Assembly: GCA_027946365.1 (NCBI GenBank)
Contig: JAPEUQ010000002.1
Span: forward strand, 3,844,001-3,908,000
DNA: 64,000 nt
Origin: Kalmusia sp. IMI 367209
Taxonomy: Eukaryota > Ascomycota > Dothideomycetes > Pleosporales > Didymosphaeriaceae
Direction: 5' to 3'
A model generated the notes under the pieces. That model made no database searches. It was not told the DNA's origin and saw only the letters and a list, made by a program, of their open reading frames with translations. The translations under genes and the position numbers were made by a program. This document shows positions 11,320 to 21,846 of the stretch, piece after piece. Within the stretch, counting starts at the first letter, position 1. The number at the start of each line of letters is the position of its first letter.

Positions 11320-11891
11320 CTGTTGTGTGCATGTTGGATACTATCTTGGAACCGACCGCAAAAGCGATTGACACTTCACAGAATCGCAGTTATTTATCAT
11401 AGTAATTACACACGTGCACTGTTGCCATGCACGATTTGGGCATCACTGCCGTCTTGCTGCAAATTGTTCGAGCCTAAGTCGTGATCTGTCTGATTGTGTG
11501 GGATCGACCTGATGATACGACGTACTTCACCTTCCACATTGTCACGTATATACCCTGAAACAGGAAACTTTAGATCTTAACCTAGGAAACAAGACACGCA
11601 GAAGGGCGGGCAGTCCTTGAACTTCCGTTCTATAACCATGGCGCGCATCACCAGGACAGAATAAGAGCGACCCCGCTTTGGAGAACCACCAGCCCCACCG
11701 CTAGGTCCATCATCACCCCGAGCCTGCTACCACAGAACATACATAAAACAAATCACTGCACATACAGTCTACGGTCCTGACACATCATCTCACTTATACC
11801 AAAAGAAATATCCACCACTACAGCTTTACTAATCCATAACCTAACCTCTCTGCACAGCCTTACCTTTCGAAATACTCTCAAGCCTCACATC
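11320..11891. other. Intergenic, nothing recognised
   Basis: 3' flank of the Rab-GAP gene and 5' flank of the cyclase-family gene. The last 150 nt before the start are CT/CA-rich, as is common for fungal promoters and leaders. Confidence 0.4.
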
Positions 11892-13131
11892 ATGCCCCCT
11901 AGCACAACCCGTCCCCCTTTCTCTAGGCTCCCTTTGGACAACAATGGCCCACCCGGCAACGCATGGGGTCTCTACGGCGCTAGCGATGAGCTCGGCGCCC
12001 TCAATCTGTAGATTTCCCCTCTTTCCCTATATCATCATAACGTCCACACATATTAACATCAGCCAGCCTCACACCCGCAATCGTCAAGCTCGCAGCGCAG
12101 GAAATCCAACTCGGCGAGCGCGTCTCACTCGACTGGTCGCTCAACCTACCCACGTACCCTTCCTTTAACCGGCCAGGCTTCAAGTGGCGGATATACAACA
12201 AGGCGCCGCGGACAGTGAATGATGATTACATCGATGTTAACACGCAGAGTAGCAGCCAGTGGGACGGATTCCGGCACTACGGTTACCAGAAAGCTAAACT
12301 GTTCTACGGCGGACGGACGCAGGCGGAAATTGAGAATTCAGAAATCATCGGAATTAATAAGATTGCGCATTCGGGCGGGATTACCACGCGAGCGGTTATC
12401 TTGGATTATCCACGCTACCTTGAGAAGAAAGGAGAGGCGAGCGTGAATGCGCTGCAGCCGCGTGGTATCAAAGCTGAGGAGCTTAAAGATATGCTGAAAG
12501 CGACTGGTGTGGAGACTCGGGAAGGCGATTTGTTACTCCTCCGGACGGGCTTCACGCGCGACTATGAGAAATTGGATGATGCGGCGAGGAAAGCGTTGCC
12601 GGAGACGCCGCCGGAGTTTCTGGGCGTAGAGAGTAGTAAGGATGTATTGCAGTGGATCTGGGAGAGCGGGTTTGTTGCTGTTGCTGGGTATGTACTCATC
12701 CCAGAGTTTGGTCTGGTGGGGATGTGTGATGATGCTGACGAAGTAGTGATGCGCCGTCTTTTGAGATGTCGCCACTGGTCGGTAAACATAATGAACCGGG
12801 TGGTATATGGAAAGGGGAGACATGGGAGGAGGAGATGCAAGGTGGAGGGCTGGTTCATCAGTGGTGTCTTGCTGGATGGGGTAAGTTGGACCTTGGTACT
12901 CCTTGCATCCATACAATTATGCGCTGACGAGGGGACAGGCGTTATGATTGGCGAGATGTGGGATTTGGAGCGGTTGTGCGAGAAGGCGGAGCAGTTGGGG
13001 AGGTACACGTGCTTCGTTTCCAGTGTGCCATTGAAGGTAAGTTCGTTCCTTTCTGGGAAGAAAGCTTGGCTGACGAAGTACAGGTACCGGGTGGTGTTGC
13101 AAGTCCACCTAATGCAGTGGCAATCTTCTAA
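11892..13131 (+). CDS. Cyclase-family protein (kynurenine-formamidase-like)
   Basis: Metal-dependent hydrolase-like protein of the cyclase/kynurenine formamidase superfamily. Exons are 11892..12007, 12067..12687, 12747..12880, 12939..13036 and 13084..13131, with four introns of 47-59 nt and phase preserved, giving 338 aa. Family signatures seen: the N-terminal LNLLTPAIV start strand, the QWDGFRHYG metal-site region, HSGGITTRAVILDYPRY, the later VAGDAPSFE motif, HQWCLAGWG and the GEMWDLERL helix near the end. Fungal members of this subgroup are mostly annotated only as cyclase-domain proteins, and the substrate here is unknown. A longer uninterrupted frame (12215-13186) exists only because three introns happen to lack stops in that frame; the spliced form matches the family much better. 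The start is the first Met of an open frame with a CT-rich leader. Confidence 0.88.
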
Positions 13132-13562
13132 CGAAGCTGTTTCTATCATTACCGTAGCAGCTAGAAACGGCGGGCCGTGGTTTTAACGATCGACAGAGCT
13201 TCATATTCACCGAAATTGCCCAGCTCTCTCTCCGCATCTCTTTTAGCCTATGAGCGTACCGCATCGACAACACGTTAAGCACAAGACTCGCCAAGTCAGC
13301 ATATCAATAAGGACTGTGAGACATTTATTTATTGAAGCTGTGTTCATCAACCGTCTTAGCTTATGGTGTTCGTACGATCATGGAAAGGTTTGCACGTTCT
13401 CCATAAGCATAACTCCTTTTGTGTAACCAGGGTTCGAACAGTCAACAATCTCATTGTATATCCGTTGGCACGCCTCAAAATGTGCTCTCGTACCCACTCA
13501 TACAGCTTCCCCAAACTTGCTCTTTCTCATTCGAATGAATAACTTTCATCTACCTTCTCAAA
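13132..13562. other. Intergenic, nothing recognised
   Basis: Short spacer before the small secreted protein gene. A GGTTCGAA string near 13430 looks like a tRNA T-loop but has no matching stems. Confidence 0.4.
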
Positions 13563-13817
13563 ATGAAGATCTTTGTCATCCTCTCTGCTATCGTAACCCT
13601 CGCTTCAGCTTCCATCCTTCCTATGCTCACAAGAGCTGATGGACCTCAGATAAAGGCTTGCACTAGGATCTGCGCAGCGGAAATGGAGGTGCTAGACTGC
13701 GGTGCAGACTTGTTTGCAGATCAGAGTGGAGTAAGTAGATTGGAACACTCGCATATCTGTCCAGGACTGATAGAAGAATAGAGTTGTTGGTCGTGCTGCA
13801 AATATTTGGAGGAATAA
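13563..13817 (+). CDS. Small cysteine-rich secreted protein
   Basis: Predicted 67-aa precursor from exons 13563..13730 and 13782..13817, separated by a 51-nt intron (GTAAGT to AATAG). The N-terminus MKIFVILSAIVTLASAS is a clear signal peptide (basic residue, hydrophobic core, small residues at the cleavage site). The mature part of about 50 residues has six Cys (near 33, 37, 46, 58, 61 and 62), ending SCWSCCKYLEE. An even Cys count in a short secreted protein fits a disulfide-bonded effector-like or antimicrobial-like peptide. No family was recognised. The unspliced frame would lose the last three cysteines, which favours the spliced form. Isolated position next to a gene-poor stretch, as is common for such genes. 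No function is claimed. Confidence 0.65.
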
Positions 13818-16800
13818 AGTATCGATTGGAGGACTCGGGAGGCTACAACCCTATGATGTGCAAGAACGGGGCTAGGTCGCGAAGCGTTGAACGGTCTCGC
13901 TTTGTGCCCTATGACTAGGAGTTACATCAAAACAATTAATTTTATTCGAATGACACTTTCATCGCTGCGAACCACTGACAATGATATTCGTCTGTTTCAA
14001 GATATGACCAATACGTACTGCATTTGTAATCCCCTTCGGAATTTGTCTCCATACCGGCGTCAGTCCATCCTGACCGCTTGGCTTATAGCATATCCCTCGA
14101 CCATGTCTCCCTCAAAATCTCCTTCTGGTTCAAGACGCGCACTTTTATTGTGATGGATGTGGCTGCCCTAACTGTGCTTACGCTATGTACCATGTACACT
14201 GCTATGTCCGGTGCTAGAGCCCTCCATATCTATACCATACCTACCATCCGGCGACGAGTCGCCCATGGGCAAGCTCGAAAACAGTAGCCGCTTGGTTGAC
14301 TTGCAAGCATTCAAGATGCTAGCAGCACTTTCACTGCACTGAGAACAGCGTGGGTCGATCAACCCCTTGTGTTCTCACCAAGAAGTCTCCAACTGCAATC
14401 GCGAAGTATGGAGCAGGGAGGGAACAGCGACACACAGCTCAGATCAACAGTCTCAATGTTTCTAGCGTATATGAGCCGCGTTGTACCCACTGTATAGAGG
14501 AGCAGACAAATCAAAATTAGCAAGCATACAATCCACTTCGTCTTGCGCTCAAGCTATAGGCTCAGTATAACGGTAGGCAGGAGCAATAGACGAGAATTCC
14601 TGGTGAAAACAGTATCACACTGTAGTCCGAGAATATCGTGCCCATGTGCGGGTTTTGCTACACAACGCACTCTTCTTGCTTGGCAAGCAACTAACACAAT
14701 ATGACTGTCGATGTGAAAGCCTTCAGATCCGCCTTATGGACTTAACTGGCCAAGATCGTCTGAAGCTGAGGAGAAAGATGGAATCATTCTTGCAGCTCTG
14801 GAAGCCCCCTTATGTTGGCCCTCTCTTGGTTCCCGAATTACGCGTATCGTATCTCCGCGTATAGTGCCCGACGCCTTATCTTCTGGATGGACCGTTCCAG
14901 GCAGAACGAGCATGTTTTGATTGCTCGTACGCGTCAATTCTTACGCATTGGATGGATAGCCCAGTGTCGGAGGCCGCTTACGGACACTTTCGAGCTATAG
15001 ATAAAAACAACGCACTGAGTTGGTGAGGCAGACTTGAGCTCAGCAAGCATCGAAATTGTGATGTAGTACGGGAGAGGGTGAAGGCGACTCTGTAGTGTGA
15101 TGATGCAGGGTCGGAGTCGGTTCGGGGCCGTTATTGGGGCGACGATGTTGAAAGTTCGAAGAGGGATGTTGAGCGAAGAGAAGATGCTGAGAATGATGGT
15201 GCTTTTGGGGGAACTCGGTGCTGTTGCGCCCCAACCCTAGACTATCTCTTTGCTGTCGTCCGTCGAATTGCAGGGCATATATGGAACGCAACCCGCATCG
15301 GCCCGCACACACCGTGTCATGTTTTTCATGTGATTGATCTCAGGATCGCTCGCCAACCGGGTGTGCTGGGAATGTTAGCTCGGCTTCATACGAGGCAGAC
15401 TGAGTAAATAAGTTGTAGTGCAGCGGTATACACCGAGTGAGAGAAGGTTTTATGACGGCACAGAACCAACAAACGTGTTGGATGAGTATGAAGGTGAATG
15501 AGGTGCCGAGCGATGTGTAGAGTGGAGGCCAAGTCGCTTTTTGTGGGGGTTTCGGCCGCTACGTGCCATTGCCGTGTATGATGCGGGAGATTAAGATGCT
15601 TATCGGCTGGCTGCTGATGGCGCTGGAGATAACACGGGAGCAGCTGGGATCGCACATGGGCGTGCGTGAGCATGCATCTCCGGGTACTACGTGATGGCTG
15701 TGCAGGTGGTCTTTGCTGTGGACTACGGAACGTTGACCAGTGGTTACGCGCTGGAGGTTCTTTGGGGTCCGGTTGAATGGGACCTAGGTTTGAAGATATC
15801 AATCTGTGGCTTGGTCAAGGCCTCTTCGTGGCGTTTTGTTCGCTGTGCCATTGCAATCCTTGTGCCGCTTGCGGGATGGTTGAAAGAAGGGCGTGTTGTT
15901 ACTGAATGAATCAACGTCAGACCTAGCCAACATACAATCGCTGTATGCCTTGCAGGTGCGAGGTACATTTGGTGGTCTCAAGAGCCAGGAGAGAACTGTA
16001 ACAGATACAGCTGTGATGCATTTGCTACAACGGGCAGGAGTTCCGCGCAAATCTTCCGTGCGCAGTTGAACCGGGAAAGAAATTCCAATTCCATGTGGGC
16101 GGTGGAAAGTCCCGGGACAGCGGCCAGGTTACTGCATGTAACCCCCGAGAAAGCTGGAAAGGGGGCCAGGGGCAGGAGCAGGGGCTTTAATGACCTCAGA
16201 AATACGGACACCATGCATGTCAGCAGAGCCTCAATAACTGCAGTGTTGATAGAACAGGCACAAGCAGTCCAAACATTATGCTCCATATGAGAGCGGCCTC
16301 CCTCTTTTGTGCCGAATTATGTAATGTCGGCAATGTAAACCTTCGAGGCAACTGTTTCGCGTTGACTACGCGTTGAGGCTTAGAGGGTTACGCCGGGTCG
16401 AATAGCTTCATTACTGCTCATTGGGCTCGGACAGTTGAGGCTCAGCTGCTATGCAAGGCGGGACGAGATTGGATCGCGATCTGGTAAGGCTGTGAGCTAA
16501 GGTCCTGGGTGGTTCATGTGTTTCGAAACGGGCTGTTGCGAAGCGCCCAGATTTATGGCTTGACCAGGTTGCATCACCGCGTGGGCATGCAGCCTACATC
16601 TGCACGGTCGGCTCGGCTCGTATTCACCTTTTAGCCCCCGAAACGGAGAGGAACTCGACTCGCAATTCTCATCATGTTCCTCAGATCGATCCGAATATAA
16701 TTTAGAGAGGGTAGAAGTAAAATATCTTCGCCTTACCAAGGCTAGTCTCTTCCCGCGAAAGGTGCGAAGGCCATGTACGCACATTATAATGACCAAGTGT

Positions 16801-17800
16801 TAAAAAGCCCACGTGGGATGCTCCTTTCCATGGATAGCAGTTGTTCCGCAACATCCAGCTGTATCAAGTCAGCTGAAGCCCACGTCGCTCAGAAATAAGC
16901 TTATCACAGATGGTAGCAACAGGTACGGGCACCTATGATTCGCTTGCCAATGCTCGTCATAAGATTGACCAGGGTAGTAATCAAATGAGGCGATGGATTG
17001 TGTAATTAAGCGCCCGTTTCCAGTTGCCTTTTTCCTTGTCCTGTTACACAAACATGCACGATGGTAACACACGCCAGGCTGGAAAATTTTGGTGGGGACA
17101 ACTTGAAACGGTGGCGTATAGAACTACGATTCAGGTTAGTTAACGTTACTACCGACCGTTTTTCTTTGTTAAGCTTACGAATCTGGGGGAGAAAACGACG
17201 GCATCCTTCCCGTATCGTTGACTTCACGGGCCGGCGAACCACCTCTCGGCAAGGGCCCATAGCCGCCCACCTATGTAGATCAGGCGGAACCCCTAGGGCT
17301 CTAAATACCGTAGAGACAGCCGCCGGGGCACCCTGCGCCTCAGTCTCAGATGTTGTTCAGCTGGTGTGCGACAAGAATTGTCAAACCAAAGCATACTCGA
17401 TATCAGGCTCGGATACCCAAACTTAGAATGTGCTCTGTGATTACGAGCATCATTCACCGGGTTTCTGGCACTAAGCCACTGGAACAAAGGTCCTTCTGTA
17501 TCTGCAGGAGTTTGTGCATGTCGGATAATTTCCAATCTGGGCATTTCGGCACTCTGTTTTCTGCCTCGGGGACGCCCCGCGAATGAGGAAAGCTGAGGAA
17601 CGGATATGAGATGCAGTCATACAGTTGGAATGGCTTTAGGGGATGAGTGTATGGGGCGGGAGTTCGCATCGGACTTGAAGCTAGACGGCTTAGAGAGGGT
17701 ATAAGAGAGTAGTGGAAAACTTCAAAGGATTGAAAACCCAGCATACTCAACACCAAATCTTCAAACAACTCGAGCTCTTCATCTCCAGCTTTGTGACACC
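13818..17800. other. Gene-poor stretch of about 4 kb
   Basis: All frames here are short, lack recognisable domains and lack convincing intron-linked extensions. No tandem repeats, tRNA-like folds or transposon ORFs were recognised by eye. Base composition is ordinary rather than strongly AT-rich, so it does not look like heavily RIP-mutated repeat. Confidence 0.45.
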
Positions 17801-18032
17801 ATGCCGCAAACCAACCAGAAGCAATCGCAGACGACGCCAACCCAGGCACAGCAGGGCGCTAGTACCACCAACCCGTCGAATGCCTCTCAAGTGGTAAGGA
17901 CCGACTTACCTTCTGATCAAATGTTTTGCTGACTAGATGAAGGGTTCTAACGCTGCTATGCAACGCTTTCTCAACCAAAAGCCTCAAGATGAGCCATGGA
18001 CCCCCTACCGCATCCAGAGTGGAGGAAAATGA
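17801..18032 (+). CDS. Small Gln/Thr-rich protein, unrecognised
   Basis: Possible 62-aa protein from exons 17801..17893 and 17937..18032 with a 43-nt intron (GTAAGG, branch TGCTGAC, acceptor CTAG). It starts MPQTNQKQSQTTPTQAQQ, low complexity, and ends with a more ordered-looking segment (MQRFLNQKPQ, DEPWTPYRIQSGGK). Signal peptide and membrane segments are absent. The intact frame across a well-formed short intron is the main support; the family is not recognised. It could be a conserved small fungal protein or chance. Confidence 0.45.
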
Positions 18033-19758
18033 AATCGAAATAATTACCCCAACAATTGTCGCTGGAGGTTTTGGGATGACATAATGAATTCTTCGGAATT
18101 ACGTCTGCTGTGAGATTCGCAGGTTTTGATGGGATGCAGATATTTATTCGATACTTGTTCCGATATTTGGAAAGGTGTTCAGGTATGACGAGGTATGAAT
18201 CAGATGATTATGGGGCTCGACTGGTAAATAGACTTTCATTTCTTAGCGTGGTCGTCGGTCGTGGCGGTTCTTATCGTTCTGATAGGCTCTACGCTCGATC
18301 GTTTTCCTTGTAGTCATGTCGTTCATTGACCGCAATATATATCCTACCCTAAACAAGACGTATTCTTATGACTGTATTCTTGAGTTTTAGGCGGCGCCTT
18401 CCAAACGCGGCGCGGATAGCCAATGATGAGCACGTGAATCTTAGCATTCTGGGGTATGATAATAACTTTGGAGTTTGGAAAATAGTAGTCGGTAGGCTGC
18501 ATGTCTGAGATGTATGATGTAAAGGTTGATAGAGGTCTAGGGTCGTCGCTGCTTTAGCGCCAGACTAGTGCGGGACGCTTCAAGGTGATAGTAGAGAGTC
18601 CTCCAGTCAGCGTATTGCAAAAATGCCCGCGATACGCCTTTAAAGCTAAAGGGGAGTGGATGATCTTAATGCCAAGCACTGAAAAGAAATTTGCTGAAGT
18701 AAATAGGGGTGTAGGTATTCTTCGCTGGCAACACAGCTTGATGAGATAGAAAACCTTCATGTCACTTCACTTTGTCTTTTTGTAAAAAGGTCGCATTTCG
18801 ATCACGATATAGTATAGGGCCGTAGTCAAGTGCTATGTACTCTACAGTCGACGCCGACATTTTCAAAACCATATTTCATGCTTCCATCAAGACCATCACC
18901 TGTCGCAGACTAAGTCTACAGATTCCGGTTCGCTATTAAATAGAGGTATAAAAAAACCATGATAATTGGACTAGACTTGCAGTACAAGGTGTAGGTAGCC
19001 GAAAAGAATATTAACCGATAGAACAGTAGCGATTCCTCTCCTGCTTTGTGATTCAAAAGGCGTTTAAATGATGACAACATAGAAGGTTTTGCGCTTTAGC
19101 AGGACAAGCTATGATAACATTACATATTACGACCTCAGAATTAATATATGGACATGTCTACATATGTATTAAACCACTATCTTGAACGTACCATACCCTA
19201 CATTAACCGCTCCATACTATCCACCTCAATTGTTAGCACCTTGTCCACCGAATCCTTAAGTCATACCTAGGTGAGCACACGTCTACAAGGCTTGCCTGAA
19301 TGTCATTGCAGCACAGCCGCTCCCACATCTTAATATACCTACTCTTCTTATTGACTACTTGTCTACCGGGTGAAACTCCCTACAAATCCGACCTATAGGT
19401 GCCGTAATGCTAAATCCGTGGGCCTCATAAGACCTTATCTGATTTCACCACCATTCGTCTAGACAGACATTCTATGTTCGATCTTTCAAATAGGTATCTA
19501 CGAAAGCCCTACACTCACGTTGGCGAGATCATAGAATCTGATTAGATGACGGCATCACGCTGCGCGATCCCTCATCCATAGTTACTATTCCTACACATGA
19601 AACATCATAAATCATAAATCGTGTATCTAACGAAATGGTATACCACATATGCCTCCCAAATATCAAACGCCGTCGCTAATGACGCGGTGCTCCAACAAAG
19701 TCACAAAGCAAACACCCAATAGACGCTATGCTGACACTCGACCACAATGCAGAAGTCG
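18033..19758. other. Gene-poor, AT-leaning stretch of about 1.7 kb
   Basis: No ORF with recognisable content. The region 18,340-19,700 is somewhat AT-rich. Nothing else supported. Confidence 0.4.
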
Positions 19759-20845
19759 CTACCTCAACGCCAAAGGCATCGCTTCCTTCAAGTCCACCTC
19801 CCTCTCCAACTCTTCCACTTCATGAAAGCGCCCTACATGGTTCACCAACGCCTCCACCGTCCGGCACACAGCATCCCTATCTCTCCCCCTGCTGCACAGC
19901 ACGCACGCATACTCCCCATCCGGCATATGGCATTTGATCACGAAGCGCTGGCCTAGATGAAATTCGCGCGTCTCCGTGATTTCCTTCCCGCCGTATACGA
20001 CTGGCGTCCGCTTACCGATCTGCCAGAAGTCATCGGCGGTGGCGTCGATGCGCCGGTCGCACTCTGGGCAGCGGCAGTCGCTGCCTGGGGCGAACGAGCC
20101 GGCGAGGGGCCGCGAAGGTTTGAATTGGATGCCCAGGGCGTAGGGGCAGAAGAGCGGGTCGGTATCTATGACGGTAGAGGAGCGTTTTGGTGCGGGGAGG
20201 GCGCGCATGGGCGATTCTTCGACAAGAGCGAGGCGTTGCTGCTGCGCGCGAAGCGCGTCGATGGAGCCTTCGCGGGCGGCGTCAGAGGCGGCGGCTAGTT
20301 TGGCCATGTCGGCGCGGGAGAGTTGGCGGTCGTTGTAGAGGGCATCTTGGAGGACGTTGATGACTGTTTGCTGGAGCTGGATGATCTGCTTCTGGAGCTG
20401 GTTCTCCGTTATGGCTGTTACTGTTAGCATGTTCCTGCACTGTGCAGAAACGACATGTCTTACTGTCACCCACAGCGAATCTACTACCCAGTCTACCATA
20501 TCCCTCATCGTATTGTCTCTGTATGAGTGCGCTGGCTTGCTGGAAACTGTGCCCGTAGTCATCGCGCTGGTTCTCTTTGTCCTTTGCACGCTGCTCTGCT
20601 TGATCTACGCGCTTGCGTAGAGCGGCAAGCTCGTCGTCTTGCTTCGAATCGGTCTTCTTTTGGTTTTTCCGCGACTGCACTGCGTCGTAGAGGTTCATCG
20701 TGGTAGTGAAGGTACCGACGATGGTCGAACATAGTGTTGCTACGATGAAGGTTTTCTAGAACAGTGAGTAAATGTACCTTTGTGAAAAGGGGAAACAGGT
20801 GCTGACTTTGAGGTTCTTCTCCTCTATCCACGTGGAGTAGTTCAT
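19759..20845 (-). CDS. Conserved-looking one-TM coiled-coil protein, unknown function
   Basis: Predicted 330-aa protein from exons 20845..20807, 20755..20464 and 20420..19759 (introns 51 and 43 nt, phase kept). The start MNYSTWIEEKNLK is followed by one hydrophobic segment (TFIVATLCSTIVGTFTTTM), then a charged heptad-rich region (DDELAALRKRVDQAEQRAKD) that reads as coiled coil, and a second helical region around QLQKQIIQLQQTVINVLQDA. The C-terminal 130 residues form a separate Cys-containing domain with CPYALG, CRCPECDRR, CHMPDGEYACVLCSRG and a CRTVEALVNHVGRFH segment, which could bind zinc in a C2H2-like way. The short N-terminus before the TM segment suggests membrane anchoring with the coiled coil and Cys domain in the cytosol. 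Not assigned to a named family. The first donor (GTCAGC) is weak, so the 13-residue first exon is the least certain part. Confidence 0.75.
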
Positions 20846-21846
20846 GGTGACAGCTCTACAAGGTGATGCGGCGCAGTAACCGGGGAGAATTCGAGGTTGG
20901 ACAACACAATCGAAGGACGGACGGAGAAGCGTCGTATAAATGCAGAGGACGGGACGGAAGATCGCTGTGGGCCCCCAGTGCGGGATATCGCGCACGCGTG
21001 ATGATGCACTGAGTGGATCAAAAGAGCGGTGGGCGCGCAGTTGCTTCAAAAGCAAGTGAGAGTCTCAGTCACACTTCAGGCATACCGGCAGTCCCAGGGT
21101 GATCCCGTCCGCGGCAGTAGTCTAGACGCGCAATTGCACAATGCGCACAGAGTGTCATGGTAGGATTATAAGATTACCCGGCCGGAGCATTTCGCAATGT
21201 GCTGCAAAGGGTGCGGGATTCTGGCGACGGTGGCTTGACGTCATCGGGGTTGCCTAAACCCATTCCGGTATCGCCCGGCAGGAGTTGCACAGGGGCTTGC
21301 TGATGCGCAGATGTCGGCATTGCTTGAAAGTACGATGGAGAGCTGGTTTCGAAGAGGCACAAAGAGAACAAGTGGATGAGAAGATCACCAACCTTTGGGT
21401 ATACAAGGCTGAGAGATGTGCACAAGATCGACGCAGGGACTTTGTCATCATGTGACAAGTCTAATCCTAAACAAGCTCATGTGCCTTGTCCGCTATATAT
21501 ATACGGCCGATTTTCAGCCTTCTCGTACACTACTATCTGCTAAGGGTCTACTTCATATTCAGACTGAGACAGACGTTGACCGTGCCGCAATGACGTATGT
21601 GCTCCCCGGTAAGCAATCCTGCCGATCGCTATAGGTATGCTCAATTATACCACCGACTCTAGCGTCGGGCCCTACTTCTCCCCAATCATATTCTACCCCA
21701 GAGGTTCCTTTATATAATATTCACATGATTAGAAAGTGCCGCCCCGTCGATTCGAAGCGAACTGCATGATAGGTACATTGTGGAGACTGGAGGTCACCTA
21801 CGATGTTGGTAACTCGCGATCCATATATTCAATTCAGTATTCAGCT
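20846..21846. other. Intergenic, about 1 kb
   Basis: 5' flank of the one-TM protein gene and 3' flank of the 5-oxoprolinase gene. Short frames such as 21174-21458 (minus) show no domain. Nothing supported. Confidence 0.4.

Noticed and set aside
12215..13186. 323-aa uninterrupted frame in the cyclase gene
   Set aside because: It runs through three introns. The spliced reading matches the family and this one does not.
13420..13445. tRNA-like T-loop GGTTCGAA
   Set aside because: No acceptor stem, D-arm or anticodon arm could be paired around it.
13818..17800. Transposon remnant in the gene-poor stretch
   Set aside because: No reverse transcriptase, transposase or terminal repeats recognised. 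Composition is not strongly AT-shifted.
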